The notes beneath the pieces are model-generated. The model was not told where the DNA came from. It made no database searches and was given only the letters and a program-made list of their open reading frames with translations. A stretch of DNA of 36,157 bases from an uncultured Clostridia bacterium (lineage in GTDB: Bacteria > Bacillota > Clostridia > Christensenellales > Borkfalkiaceae). Of the stretch, positions 1 to 7,376 are shown piece by piece. How positions within the stretch are numbered: position 1 is the stretch's first letter; each line of letters begins with the position of its first letter. The position numbers and the translations under genes were made by a program. The DNA is taken from positions 1 to 36,157 of the forward strand of contig CANQAX010000007.1 in NCBI GenBank assembly GCA_947589235.1, in the 5' to 3' direction.

Positions 1-620
1 CTACGGATAAATAAGGAATAGATGTTTCGACTTCGCTACGCTCCGCTCAACATGACATTATTATACTTCGGGTCGAAGTACATGCCGAGCGGGGCGACAT
101 GACACTATTGTATGGCGGGGCAAATAATAACCCCCTCCCTACCCTCCCCCTTACGAAGGGGGAGGGTAGGGAGGGGGTTCCGCATTCAACGGCGCATATC
201 GGCGCACAAAGCCCCCTCCATTGGAGGGGGTGCCCGAAGGGCGGGGGTGGGCATAGACTTGTTGTATTCATGCCCACCCCCCTACCCCCCTCCACAGGAG
301 GGGGCAGCGACGCGAGCGAATTGCGGGAGCTGTCATTTCGACGACGCGCAGCGGCGCACGAGCCACAGGCGAAGTAGCGGAGCGGAGTAGCGCACGAGCC
401 GCGTAGGCTGTCATTTCGACCGAAGTGAGCGAAGAGCGAACGGAGCGGAGAAATCTACGGATAAATAAGGAATAGATGTTTCGACTTCGCTACGCTCCGC
501 TCAACATGACACTATTATGCGTCGGGTCGAAGTACATGCCGAGTGGGGCGACATGACACTATTGTACGTCGGGTCGTAACACTCACTACGACGGGGCGAC
601 ATGACATTATAATCGTCGGG
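1..620. repeat. Gene-free region of dispersed palindromic repeats
   Basis: No credible gene is visible here. A segment of roughly 115 bp at 1-118 recurs almost unchanged at 455-572. Between the copies lie C-rich/G-rich inverted repeats (131-177, 212-230, 243-281, 286-304) and a block at 334-454 with several variants of a short module that reads roughly GTCATTTCGA...GCGGAGAAATCT. The phrase GGGGCGACATGACACTAT recurs within both copies. The same module family returns near 15.8-16.3 kb and, inverted, near 23.27-23.48 kb. I read this as a family of non-coding dispersed repeats. Short open frames inside it have no ribosome site and read through the palindromes. Confidence 0.8.
131..177. repeat. 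Perfect 22-bp inverted repeat with 3-nt loop
   Basis: The left arm 131-152 (C-rich) and right arm 156-177 (G-rich) are exact reverse complements, separated by ACG. Three further hairpins follow in the same element: 212-230 (9-bp arms), 243-281 (12-bp arms, 15-nt loop) and 286-304 (8-bp arms, ACA loop). No T-run follows, so it is not an ordinary intrinsic terminator. It resembles a short palindromic mobile repeat. Confidence 0.85.
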
Positions 621-1283
621 CTATGCGTGATTTGAGGTTTCCGTATTGGTTTCCTCTGTCTCATGAGTGGGGTTTGCATGGGAATTGACGTCCGCGTGGG
701 GGGCGGCGTCGGGGGAGGGGAGCGACGCGGGGTGAGACGCGGGGTGAGACGCGGGGAGCGCCTCGGGGCGGGGCTTCTTCCCCAGTGATTCCGCGAGGAG
801 CTCGGCGAGCAGTTTCTGCACGGGCTTTATCTTCCCCCGATACAGGTTGCCCGTGAGGTCGACGGCATACAGGCGGAGCGGCTTCAACTCCTTCCCGTTC
901 TTCCCGTCGAGGAGCAGGGTCATGAGCTCCTTCTCGTCGAGGGTGAAGCGGACGGAACTCCGCTGTTCGATGACGACGCGCGCCTCCTTGGTGAGGTTCG
1001 CCTTCTTTTTGTAGAGGTCGGTGAGGTTGAACGTCACCTTCCCGTTGCTGATCCCAATCTCGGTGACGGCGACCTCGTTCAAGGACGGGTTGCCGAGGGT
1101 GCACTCCGCAAACCGTTCGCGCGTCTCCTTATCGGTCGAGTAAAATCCCAAAAATTTGAGGCGCTGCACGGCGATCTTGCTCCGAAGAATGCACAGGAGC
1201 GTGAGCGCGACCGCGAGCAGCAGTACGATGATGACGGACGCGATGAGCACGATGAGCCCGACGCCTTCATTCAACCAATCCAT
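621..1283 (-). CDS. Small membrane-anchored protein of unknown function
   Basis: This is a 220-residue protein that I do not recognise. One hydrophobic segment (about residues 9-33) is followed by basic residues, which suggests an N-terminal anchor with the rest in the cytoplasm. The middle (about 40-165) looks like a mixed alpha/beta domain. The last 50 residues are low-complexity Pro/Ser/His/Glu/Thr and include SHPA-type repeats made by a 12-bp direct repeat in the DNA near 723-757. The start at 1283 has a GGAGG site 7 nt upstream and a good minus-strand promoter at 1316-1344. The gene is divergent from the YihY-like gene and its 3' end abuts the repeat region, so the repetitive tail may partly derive from repeat expansion. 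Confidence 0.7.
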   Translation of the reverse strand: MDWLNEGVGLIVLIASVIIVLLLAVALTLLCILRSKIAVQRLKFLGFYSTDKETRERFAECTLGNPSLNEVAVTEIGISNGKVTFNLTDLYKKKANLTKEARVVIEQRSSVRFTLDEKELMTLLLDGKNGKELKPLRLYAVDLTGNLYRGKIKPVQKLLAELLAESLGKKPRPEALPASHPASHPASLPSPDAAPHADVNSHANPTHETEETNTETSNHA

Positions 1284-1315
1284 AGATGTCCCTCCGAATC
1301 CATAATACGGAACAT

Positions 1316-1344
1316 ATTATACGCCCATTCGCGAAAAAAAGCAA
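1316..1344 (-). promoter_or_regulatory. Sigma-A-type promoter for the 621-1283 gene
   Basis: Read on the minus strand, TTGCTT (1344-1339) is separated by 17 bp from a perfect TATAAT (1321-1316). The start codon at 1283 lies about 26 nt past the expected transcription start. Confidence 0.75.
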
Positions 1345-1551
1345 TACCATTTCCGAAAAAAATTTTATGGGGAGAAAAGGGCGCGCGTTTTTTGCAAAGA
1401 AAAGTTTACAGTTTGGGAAGAGGGGGTTTTCCGATTCGGGAGAAGGGACGGGTTTTTTCGGGAAGAGGGGCGGGGGATTCGGGGGAAAGAACAAATTCAT
1501 TTCGGGGAAAACATTCGCGCGGAAACGGAAAAAGTTGCGCATACTCTCGGT

Positions 1552-2364
1552 ATGGAGAGGACAAAAGCTGCCGTAATGCGGATATGGGGTGCGGTTTCGG
1601 AAGGACTTCATGCTCTTTCCGCCCACCGCTGCACGACGATTGCGGGAATGCTCGCATTCTTCTTCGTGCTCTCGCTCGCGCCCTTTCTCTTCTGGCTCAC
1701 CCTTCTCTTCGGGCGGAACGTGACCGACCCCGCGATCCTGTCCGAGCTCCCGCTCTTCGATTGGGCGCACGACCTTCTCGTCATTTTCAGCGAGAACGCG
1801 GCGGACGCGGGGCATGGGGCGGGCGTCGTCTTTCTCGCCGTCACCCTGTGGTCGAGCACGGGATTTTTCTATCATCTTCGGCGGAGCGGGGAAATTCTGT
1901 ACGGCTGCCGCAGGGAAAAGCACGGGTGGAAGGTGCGGCTCTCGGCGCTCGCGCTCACCTTCGCCCTTCTCGTCTACTTCGCGGCGGCGGGCGCCGCGTT
2001 CGTCGCGTTCGGCTTTGTCGCTCGCGCCCTTCCCGCTTGGCTCGGCGAGGGCATCCGCTATCTCATCGTGTTCACGGTGGGGTTCTTCGCCGCGTGGCTC
2101 CTGAACGCCTACATCTGCCCGTACCGCTGTAAGCCGTCCGAGACGGCGCGCGGGAGCCTCTTCACCGCCGCAATGTGGCTGCTTGCCTCGGCGCTCTTCT
2201 CGCTGTACCTCACCTTCGGCAACAAGGAAAAGCTGTACGGCGCGCTCGCGCTCCTCGTCGTGTTTCTCCTCTGGCTGTACTGGATGATGATCTGTTTCAC
2301 CGCGGGCGCGGTGTTCAACCGCACGCACATGGAGCCCCGCCGCCGCGAGCACAAGGCGCTCTGA
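1552..2364 (+). CDS. YihY/BrkB (UPF0761) family integral membrane protein
   Basis: This 270-residue polytopic membrane protein has about six hydrophobic segments. The family hallmarks are visible: an N-terminal helix with AGMLAFFFVLSLAPFLF (about residues 31-47), and a C-terminal part with GSLFTAAMWLLASALFSLY followed by a YGALALLVVFLLWLYW stretch and a small-residue helix ending in FN. The family was once annotated as ribonuclease BN, but that assignment was wrong, and its biochemical role is still unknown. The start is uncertain. ATG 1552 has no ribosome site and lies just 3' of a weak -10-like CATACT, whereas ATG 1576 has GGAGAGG about 14 nt upstream. The gene is divergent from the 621-1283 gene. 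I see no clear terminator. Confidence 0.88.
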   Translation: MERTKAAVMRIWGAVSEGLHALSAHRCTTIAGMLAFFFVLSLAPFLFWLTLLFGRNVTDPAILSELPLFDWAHDLLVIFSENAADAGHGAGVVFLAVTLWSSTGFFYHLRRSGEILYGCRREKHGWKVRLSALALTFALLVYFAAAGAAFVAFGFVARALPAWLGEGIRYLIVFTVGFFAAWLLNAYICPYRCKPSETARGSLFTAAMWLLASALFSLYLTFGNKEKLYGALALLVVFLLWLYWMMICFTAGAVFNRTHMEPRRREHKAL

Positions 2365-2461
2365 CAGGGGCAAGCGGGCAAAAATCGACCCGAAAATGGG
2401 AAAGAACGGCAAAAAGCGAGAAAAAAACCCGCCTTCTTCCCCAAAAAAAGCGGAAAATATA

Positions 2462-2490
2462 TTTACATTTGCGCGGGTTTGGTGTAAAAT
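2462..2490 (+). promoter_or_regulatory. Sigma-A-type promoter for the 2539 gene, possibly the 2.5-8.5 kb operon
   Basis: TTTACA (2462-2467), a 17-bp spacer and TAAAAT (2485-2490). The start codon at 2539 follows with a GAGGAG site at about 2527-2532. Confidence 0.75.
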
Positions 2491-2538
2491 GAAATAGGTA
2501 GCGGTGCCCGAACGCGAGGGCTCCGCCGAGGAGTGGAC

Positions 2539-3978
2539 ATGGAAGACAACAAATCCGGCGGCAACAGAAATTCCGCGGTCCTCGAGGGAATGTACAAGGG
2601 GGTCGCAGGGAAGATCGACGAAGTCCGTCAGACCGTGAGCAAGGATCTCCAATACAGTTACACCCAACAGGCATATGCCTATGAGTCCCTCACGGAGGAC
2701 TACAAGCGCGGCGTGGATACCCTTCTCGCCGAGCTTCGGTATATTTCCCAGCAGAACAGCTCCATCTATGATTACGGTCGGCGCGACCGCGACGACTTGC
2801 GCGATACCGTCCTCGAAGCCCTTCGCGAGCAGGCGGGGGAGCTCGCCCGCATCATCGGCGAGAGCGTGAACGCTCGCCTCGAGGAGATCCGCGAAAAGCT
2901 CGCCGAGGAGAGCGAGCGGCAGATAGACTATGACCTTCTCGCCGACAAGCTCGCCGAACGGCTCTTCCCCGAGCCCGAGGAACCCGAGGAGAGCGCAGAG
3001 GCAGCGGAAGCAGCAGAGGGCGAAGAAGTTCCCGAGCCCGAGACGGACGACGGGTTCGCGTACGACGTCCTCGCGGAAAAGATCGCCTCCATTCTTCCCG
3101 AATTCGACTATGACCTCGTCGCGGACAAAGTCGTTGCCGCGCTCCCGCAGACGGATGCGGACGCCGTCGCCGACAAGGTTGTTGCCTCCCTGCCGCAGAC
3201 GGACGAGCACGCCATCGCCGACCACGTCGCCGAGGCAATCCCGCCCGTGGATTACGACATCATCGCCGAGCGCGTCACCGCCGCCCTCAACGGCGAGGCG
3301 GGCGTCAAGGTGCAGGACGAGAGCGTCGAGCGCATCGCCCGCCGCGTGGTGGAACTTCTTCGCGAGGAGCGCCCCGCCGAGGAGCTCGCCGTGACCGAGA
3401 CCCGTCCGCAGAAGAAGGCGGTCGTTCCCGTCGTCGTGCCTGTTCCCGCCCCTAAAAAAGAGGAGCCCGCGGGCGAGGACACCGAGATGACGACGCGCTA
3501 CAAGCGTTCCTTCGTCGCAAAGATCATCGAGAGCGACGAGGACATCAAACAGTATTACAGCATCATCAAGAATACCATTCTCTCGTATGGGAAGGTCCGT
3601 TCCCTCATCAACTGGACGAACGACCGCTTCTCGCTCGAACAGGAATCGCTCGTGAAGATCGGGATCCGCGGCAAGACGCTGTGCGTCTACCTCGCCCTCG
3701 ACCCCTCCGAGTTCCCCGAGACGGTCTATCATCAGAAGTTCGCGGGCGACACGAAGATGTACGAAAAGACCCCGATGATGATCAAGATCAAGAGCAACGT
3801 CGCGGTCAAGCGCGCGTGCCGCCTCATCGAATTGCTGATGGAGCGGAACGGCGCCGTCAAGGAGGACCGCGAACCCGTCGATTACGCCGCGCAGTACTTC
3901 TTCCGCACCGAGGAAGAGCTGCTCGCGGAGGGGCTCATCAAGACGGCGGTCGTCGAGAAATCGGACTTGAACTTCTGA
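2539..3978 (+). CDS. Conserved Clostridia protein: helical repeats plus a conserved C-terminal domain, function unknown
   Basis: This is a 479-residue soluble, acidic protein. Residues about 1-125 look helical or coiled-coil. Residues about 128-275 hold seven imperfect repeats of a short helix (for example YDLLADKLAERL, YDVLAEKIASIL, YDLVADKVVAAL, YDIIAERVTAAL) separated by acidic or Pro-rich linkers. After a Pro/Lys linker, residues about 325-450 form a domain starting RYKRSFVAKIIESDEDIKQYY and containing IRGKTLCVYLALDP. I recall this as a recurrent domain of unknown function in Clostridia proteins. An upstream in-frame GTG at 2533 is possible, but ATG 2539 is better placed behind GAGGAG. 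RNase J follows 74 nt downstream. The helix repeats suggest a scaffold or coiled-coil role, which is inference only. Confidence 0.78.
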   Translation: MEDNKSGGNRNSAVLEGMYKGVAGKIDEVRQTVSKDLQYSYTQQAYAYESLTEDYKRGVDTLLAELRYISQQNSSIYDYGRRDRDDLRDTVLEALREQAGELARIIGESVNARLEEIREKLAEESERQIDYDLLADKLAERLFPEPEEPEESAEAAEAAEGEEVPEPETDDGFAYDVLAEKIASILPEFDYDLVADKVVAALPQTDADAVADKVVASLPQTDEHAIADHVAEAIPPVDYDIIAERVTAALNGEAGVKVQDESVERIARRVVELLREERPAEELAVTETRPQKKAVVPVVVPVPAPKKEEPAGEDTEMTTRYKRSFVAKIIESDEDIKQYYSIIKNTILSYGKVRSLINWTNDRFSLEQESLVKIGIRGKTLCVYLALDPSEFPETVYHQKFAGDTKMYEKTPMMIKIKSNVAVKRACRLIELLMERNGAVKEDREPVDYAAQYFFRTEEELLAEGLIKTAVVEKSDLNF

Positions 3979-4002
3979 ACAGCGAAAGCATGAAGGACCT
4001 GC

Positions 4003-4027
4003 GGAGAGCTGAATCGTTCGGCTCTCC
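4003..4027 (+). promoter_or_regulatory. Intergenic hairpin before RNase J
   Basis: GGAGAGC (4003-4009) pairs with GCTCTCC (4021-4027), with an extra GAA/TTC pairing in the loop. No T-run follows directly. It may be an attenuator, a processing site or a weak terminator between the 2539 gene and RNase J. Confidence 0.4.
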
Positions 4028-4052
4028 TGCTTTGTAAAAAAAGGAGTATCAT

Positions 4053-6131
4053 TTGAAGAAAAAGAATCAACCCGGCAGCCGCGGCACCGACGCAATCGAG
4101 CTCGCCATTCTGAACGGCATCGAGGCATTCAACCGCGAGCAGGCAGCCGAACAGGCACGGAAGAAGAGCGCGGGGGAAATGCGCACGCCCGAGGCAATGG
4201 CGGAGGCGGGGCTCGTCCCGCGGCGCAAGTCCCGCGCAAAGGGAAAGGGCACGAAAATCGACCTTGCGAGGGTCTCGTCCGAGCCCGCAAACGTTCGGGA
4301 AAAGAACGCACAGCCCGCCCCGAAAAAGAGGGGGGCTTCCAAAAACGGCAGCGAGGCGCAGACGGCTCCCAAGAATAAGGGAGAGGCGCAGGTCTCTGTT
4401 TCCAAGAATAAGGGAGAGGCGCAGACGGCTCCCAAAAACAAGAGCGAGGCACAGGGCAAGATCAGGGGCGGCAAGCGCGAGCGCGCGAAGAAGCCCGTAA
4501 AGGTGCTCTTCTTGGGCGGCGTGGGCGAGATCGGCAAGAACATGACCGCCATCGAGTACGGCAGCGACATCATCGTCATCGATGCGGGCATCATCTTCCC
4601 GACCGAGGAGATGCCGGGCGTCGACCTCGTGTTCCCCGACATCACCTACCTCGTCCAGAACAGGCAGAAGGTCCGCGCCGTCTTTCTGACGCACGGGCAC
4701 GAGGACCACATCGGCGGCGTTCCCTACTTTTTGAAGGAGCTCGACGTGCCCGTCTACGGCACCAAGCTCACCCTCGCCCTCGTCGACAACAAGCTCCGCG
4801 AGCACCGCATGAACAATGCTTCCCTCGTCACGGTCAAGCCCGGGGACGCGATCCGCGCGGGGATCTTCACCGTGCATTGCGTCAACGTCAACCATTCCAT
4901 CGCGGGCGCGCTCGCCCTCGCCGTCGAGACGCCCTACGGCGTCATCTTCCACAGCGGCGACTTCAAGATCGACCTCACGCCCGTCGCGGGCTCGCCCATC
5001 GACCTCGCCGAGATCGCCGAGTACGGCAAGCGGGGCGTGCTCCTCTACCTCGGGGAGAGCACCAACATCGAGCGCCCCGGATTCACCATGAGCGAGAAGG
5101 TCGTGGGCACCACCCTCGAGCACCTCTTCGCCGAGAATGCGGACAGGCGGATCATCATCGCGACGTTCGCCTCCAACGTGCACCGCCTGCAGCAGATTGT
5201 GGACATTGCGGTGAAGTTCCGCCGCAAGGTCGCGCTCTCGGGGCGGAGCATGCTCTCCGTCGTCGAGGCGGCGGCGAAGATCGGCGAGATCGCCATTCCC
5301 GAGGGCGTGCTCGTGGACGTCGAGAAGTCGAAGAACTACTTCGACCGCGAGATCGTCATCGTCTCCACGGGGTCGCAGGGGGAGCCCATGTCCGCGCTCA
5401 CCCGCATGGCTTCGGGCGAATTCAACAAGGTGACCATCGGTCCCAACGACACCATTATCATCTCGGCGAGCCCCATTCCGGGCAACGAGCGGATGATCTA
5501 CCGCGTCATCAACAACCTCTTCAAGCTCGGCGCGAACGTCATCTATGAGAGCTTGGAGAAGATCCATGTCTCGGGACATGCCTGCCAAGAGGAGCACAAG
5601 ATCATGCACTCTCTCTTGAAGCCCAAGTTCTTCATTCCCGTCCACGGCGAGTACAGGCACCTCAAGCGGCACGTCCTGCTCGCGCAGGAGCTCGGCATGA
5701 AGCCGCCGCAGACGCTCATTCCCGAGATCGGCACCTGCGTGGAGCTCACCGACGACAGCCTCCGCCTCGGGGAATCCATTCCCGCGGGCGCCCGCCTCAT
5801 CGACGGCGCGGGATTCGAGGACTTCGCGACGGGCGAGGCGCTCAAGGACAGGATCCGCATCTCGAGCGAGGGACTGTTCATCGTCACGGTGTGCCTCTCG
5901 GACGGCATTCCCGTGCAGGAGCCCGCCATCGAGAGCCGCGGCTTCGTCTTTTCGGACGAGAAGGAGTACCTCCGCGAATTGAAGGGGGTCGTCGAAAAGG
6001 CGCTTGCGGGCGTTCCGAGGAGCGGCGGAAAGGCGGAGTTCGAGACTGCCGTCGTCCGCGCGGTGAAGTCGTACATCTTCAAGAAGAGCAAACAATCCCC
6101 CATGATTGTTCCCATCGTCGTGGAGGTGTAA
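4053..6131 (+). CDS. rnj: Ribonuclease J with an extended basic N-terminus
   Basis: This metallo-beta-lactamase/beta-CASP ribonuclease does 5'-to-3' exonucleolytic and endonucleolytic mRNA decay and rRNA processing in the cytoplasm. The catalytic motif H214-G-H216-E-D218-H219 is intact. The core begins at about residue 149 (VKVLFLGGVGEIGKNM), and the beta-CASP region (SGRSM) and a late HGEYRHL motif are present. At 692 residues it is about 140 longer than the usual 555 or so. The excess is an N-terminal Lys/Arg/Ala-rich tail with four KN(K/G)(G/S)EAQ repeats at about residues 97-134. The start is TTG 4053, preceded by AAAGGAG at a good distance, and it keeps the tail in frame. It probably heads a run with the genes at 6145, 6804 and 7373. 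The tail may bind RNA or partner proteins, which is inference. Confidence 0.95.
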   Translation: MKKKNQPGSRGTDAIELAILNGIEAFNREQAAEQARKKSAGEMRTPEAMAEAGLVPRRKSRAKGKGTKIDLARVSSEPANVREKNAQPAPKKRGASKNGSEAQTAPKNKGEAQVSVSKNKGEAQTAPKNKSEAQGKIRGGKRERAKKPVKVLFLGGVGEIGKNMTAIEYGSDIIVIDAGIIFPTEEMPGVDLVFPDITYLVQNRQKVRAVFLTHGHEDHIGGVPYFLKELDVPVYGTKLTLALVDNKLREHRMNNASLVTVKPGDAIRAGIFTVHCVNVNHSIAGALALAVETPYGVIFHSGDFKIDLTPVAGSPIDLAEIAEYGKRGVLLYLGESTNIERPGFTMSEKVVGTTLEHLFAENADRRIIIATFASNVHRLQQIVDIAVKFRRKVALSGRSMLSVVEAAAKIGEIAIPEGVLVDVEKSKNYFDREIVIVSTGSQGEPMSALTRMASGEFNKVTIGPNDTIIISASPIPGNERMIYRVINNLFKLGANVIYESLEKIHVSGHACQEEHKIMHSLLKPKFFIPVHGEYRHLKRHVLLAQELGMKPPQTLIPEIGTCVELTDDSLRLGESIPAGARLIDGAGFEDFATGEALKDRIRISSEGLFIVTVCLSDGIPVQEPAIESRGFVFSDEKEYLRELKGVVEKALAGVPRSGGKAEFETAVVRAVKSYIFKKSKQSPMIVPIVVEV

Positions 6132-6144
6132 GGAGGGGAAGGGA

Positions 6145-6804
6145 ATGAAGAGACAGATCGCTCTTTATGTCGGATTTTCTCTCTCCGCGGCGCTCTGCGC
6201 CGCAGGGGCAGCCGTTTCGTTCGTCTACGGCGTCATCTACATGGGGGTCATCGCCACCGTCATTGCCGTCGCGGCGGTCCTCTGGCTCGCGACCGCCGTT
6301 GCGCAGGACAATCTCAACCTCCGCTGCGGCAGGCTGTGCGACGAAAAGCGGTACGAAGAGGAGCGCGCCCTCATCGAAAAGAAGATGAAGAGCCCCTTCT
6401 TCTTCCTCGTCCGCACCGTCGCGCTCACGCGGTATATCCGCGTCAGCATGGCGCTCGACGACCTTCCCACCGCCAAGCGGTACATCGAAAGTCTCCGTCA
6501 CGGCGGCGGCGCGGGATGGAAGTACAAGACGGCGTTCTTCTACATTCTCATCGCCCTCGACGGCGGCGAGACGGAGCACGCGCGGACGGAGTACGAGGAA
6601 TTCCGCACCCAGTGCGCCCACGCGGAGATCTACAGGGAGCAGATCGAGATCCTCACGGCGATCTTCCACCGCCTGTTCGGGACGAACAACGCCGAGCCGC
6701 TTCCGCAGGCTGCGGTCACCGCGCCTTTCCCCGTCATCGGGCGGGTGCTCGGGCGGGTGTACGAGGAGCGCGCCGCGGCGAGCCACACCGAATGGGGCGA
6801 TTGA
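6145..6804 (+). CDS. Membrane protein with C-terminal helical domain, unknown function
   Basis: I do not recognise this 219-residue protein. Two hydrophobic segments (about residues 5-25 and 30-50) anchor it. The remainder (about 55-200) is charged and apparently all-helical, resembling TPR-like hairpins (for example CDEKRYEEERALIEKKM and DDLPTAKRYIESL). ATG 6145 has a strong GGAGGGGAAGGG ribosome site, preferable to an in-frame ATG at 6106 that lies inside rnj. It starts 13 nt after rnj, and its stop codon overlaps the start of the downstream methyltransferase (TGATG), so translation of the two is probably coupled. Confidence 0.75.
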   Translation: MKRQIALYVGFSLSAALCAAGAAVSFVYGVIYMGVIATVIAVAAVLWLATAVAQDNLNLRCGRLCDEKRYEEERALIEKKMKSPFFFLVRTVALTRYIRVSMALDDLPTAKRYIESLRHGGGAGWKYKTAFFYILIALDGGETEHARTEYEEFRTQCAHAEIYREQIEILTAIFHRLFGTNNAEPLPQAAVTAPFPVIGRVLGRVYEERAAASHTEWGD

Positions 6805-7376
6805 TGGACGTTCTATTTGAACTGCGCGAGGCGGCGAAGAGGGGGCGGGACCCGACCTGTTCGGACGGGACGCTTGCAATTCTTATGGAGACGGCGGCAC
6901 GCATCGGCGCAACAAACTTTCTCGAGATCGGCGCGGGGGAGGGGCTCACCTCTGCCGCGCTTGTTCTTCGGTTCGGGGGGAGAGCCGTCGCCATCGAAAA
7001 CGACCCCGAGCGGGCGGAAAGGGCGAGGGAGAATTTTCTGCGTCTCGGCATCTTGGAAGCCGTCACCCTTATCTGCGAGGACGCCGCGGCGGTGCTTCCC
7101 CGCCTCGAGGGGACGTACGACCTCATCTTCCTCGACGGCGCCAAGGTGCAGTACAGGAGATATTTCCCCGATTGCAGGCGGCTCTTGCGGCGGGGCGGGG
7201 CGCTCGTCGCGGACGACGTCTTTTTCTTGGGGAAGGACATGAACGCCGTGCCGAAAAAGCGAAAAATGCTCGCGGAGCACCTCGGCGAATTTCGGGAACT
7301 CCTCGCGGGCGACCCCTCCTTCGAGACAAAATTTTACGAATGCGGCGACGGCGTCGCCGTGGGGATCAAGCGATGA
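6804..7376 (+). CDS. trmR: SAM-dependent O-methyltransferase, TrmR-like (tRNA 5-hydroxyuridine methyltransferase)
   Basis: This 190-residue class I methyltransferase of the catechol/caffeoyl-CoA O-methyltransferase type has a SAM loop FLEIGAGEGLTS (about residues 39-50), an acidic residue after strand 2 (AIENDPERA), and a DLIFLDGAK motif with metal-binding Asp residues, followed by VADDV. In Bacillus subtilis, TrmR (YrrM) methylates 5-hydroxyuridine at tRNA position 34 and is encoded beside the U32-family hydroxylation proteins. Here the ATGA overlap with a U32-family gene repeats that pairing, which is the main reason for the specific call. The start ATG 6804 overlaps the preceding stop. If the context misleads, it is a generic small-molecule O-methyltransferase. 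Confidence 0.8.
   Translation: MDVLFELREAAKRGRDPTCSDGTLAILMETAARIGATNFLEIGAGEGLTSAALVLRFGGRAVAIENDPERAERARENFLRLGILEAVTLICEDAAAVLPRLEGTYDLIFLDGAKVQYRRYFPDCRRLLRRGGALVADDVFFLGKDMNAVPKKRKMLAEHLGEFRELLAGDPSFETKFYECGDGVAVGIKR

Noticed and set aside
3882..6095. Long minus-strand open frame of over 700 codons opposite RNase J (and a similar one at 1267-4128)
   Set aside because: These are GC-skew shadows of the plus-strand genes. They are full of His/Arg/Asp repeats, have no ribosome site, and cross several real gene boundaries.
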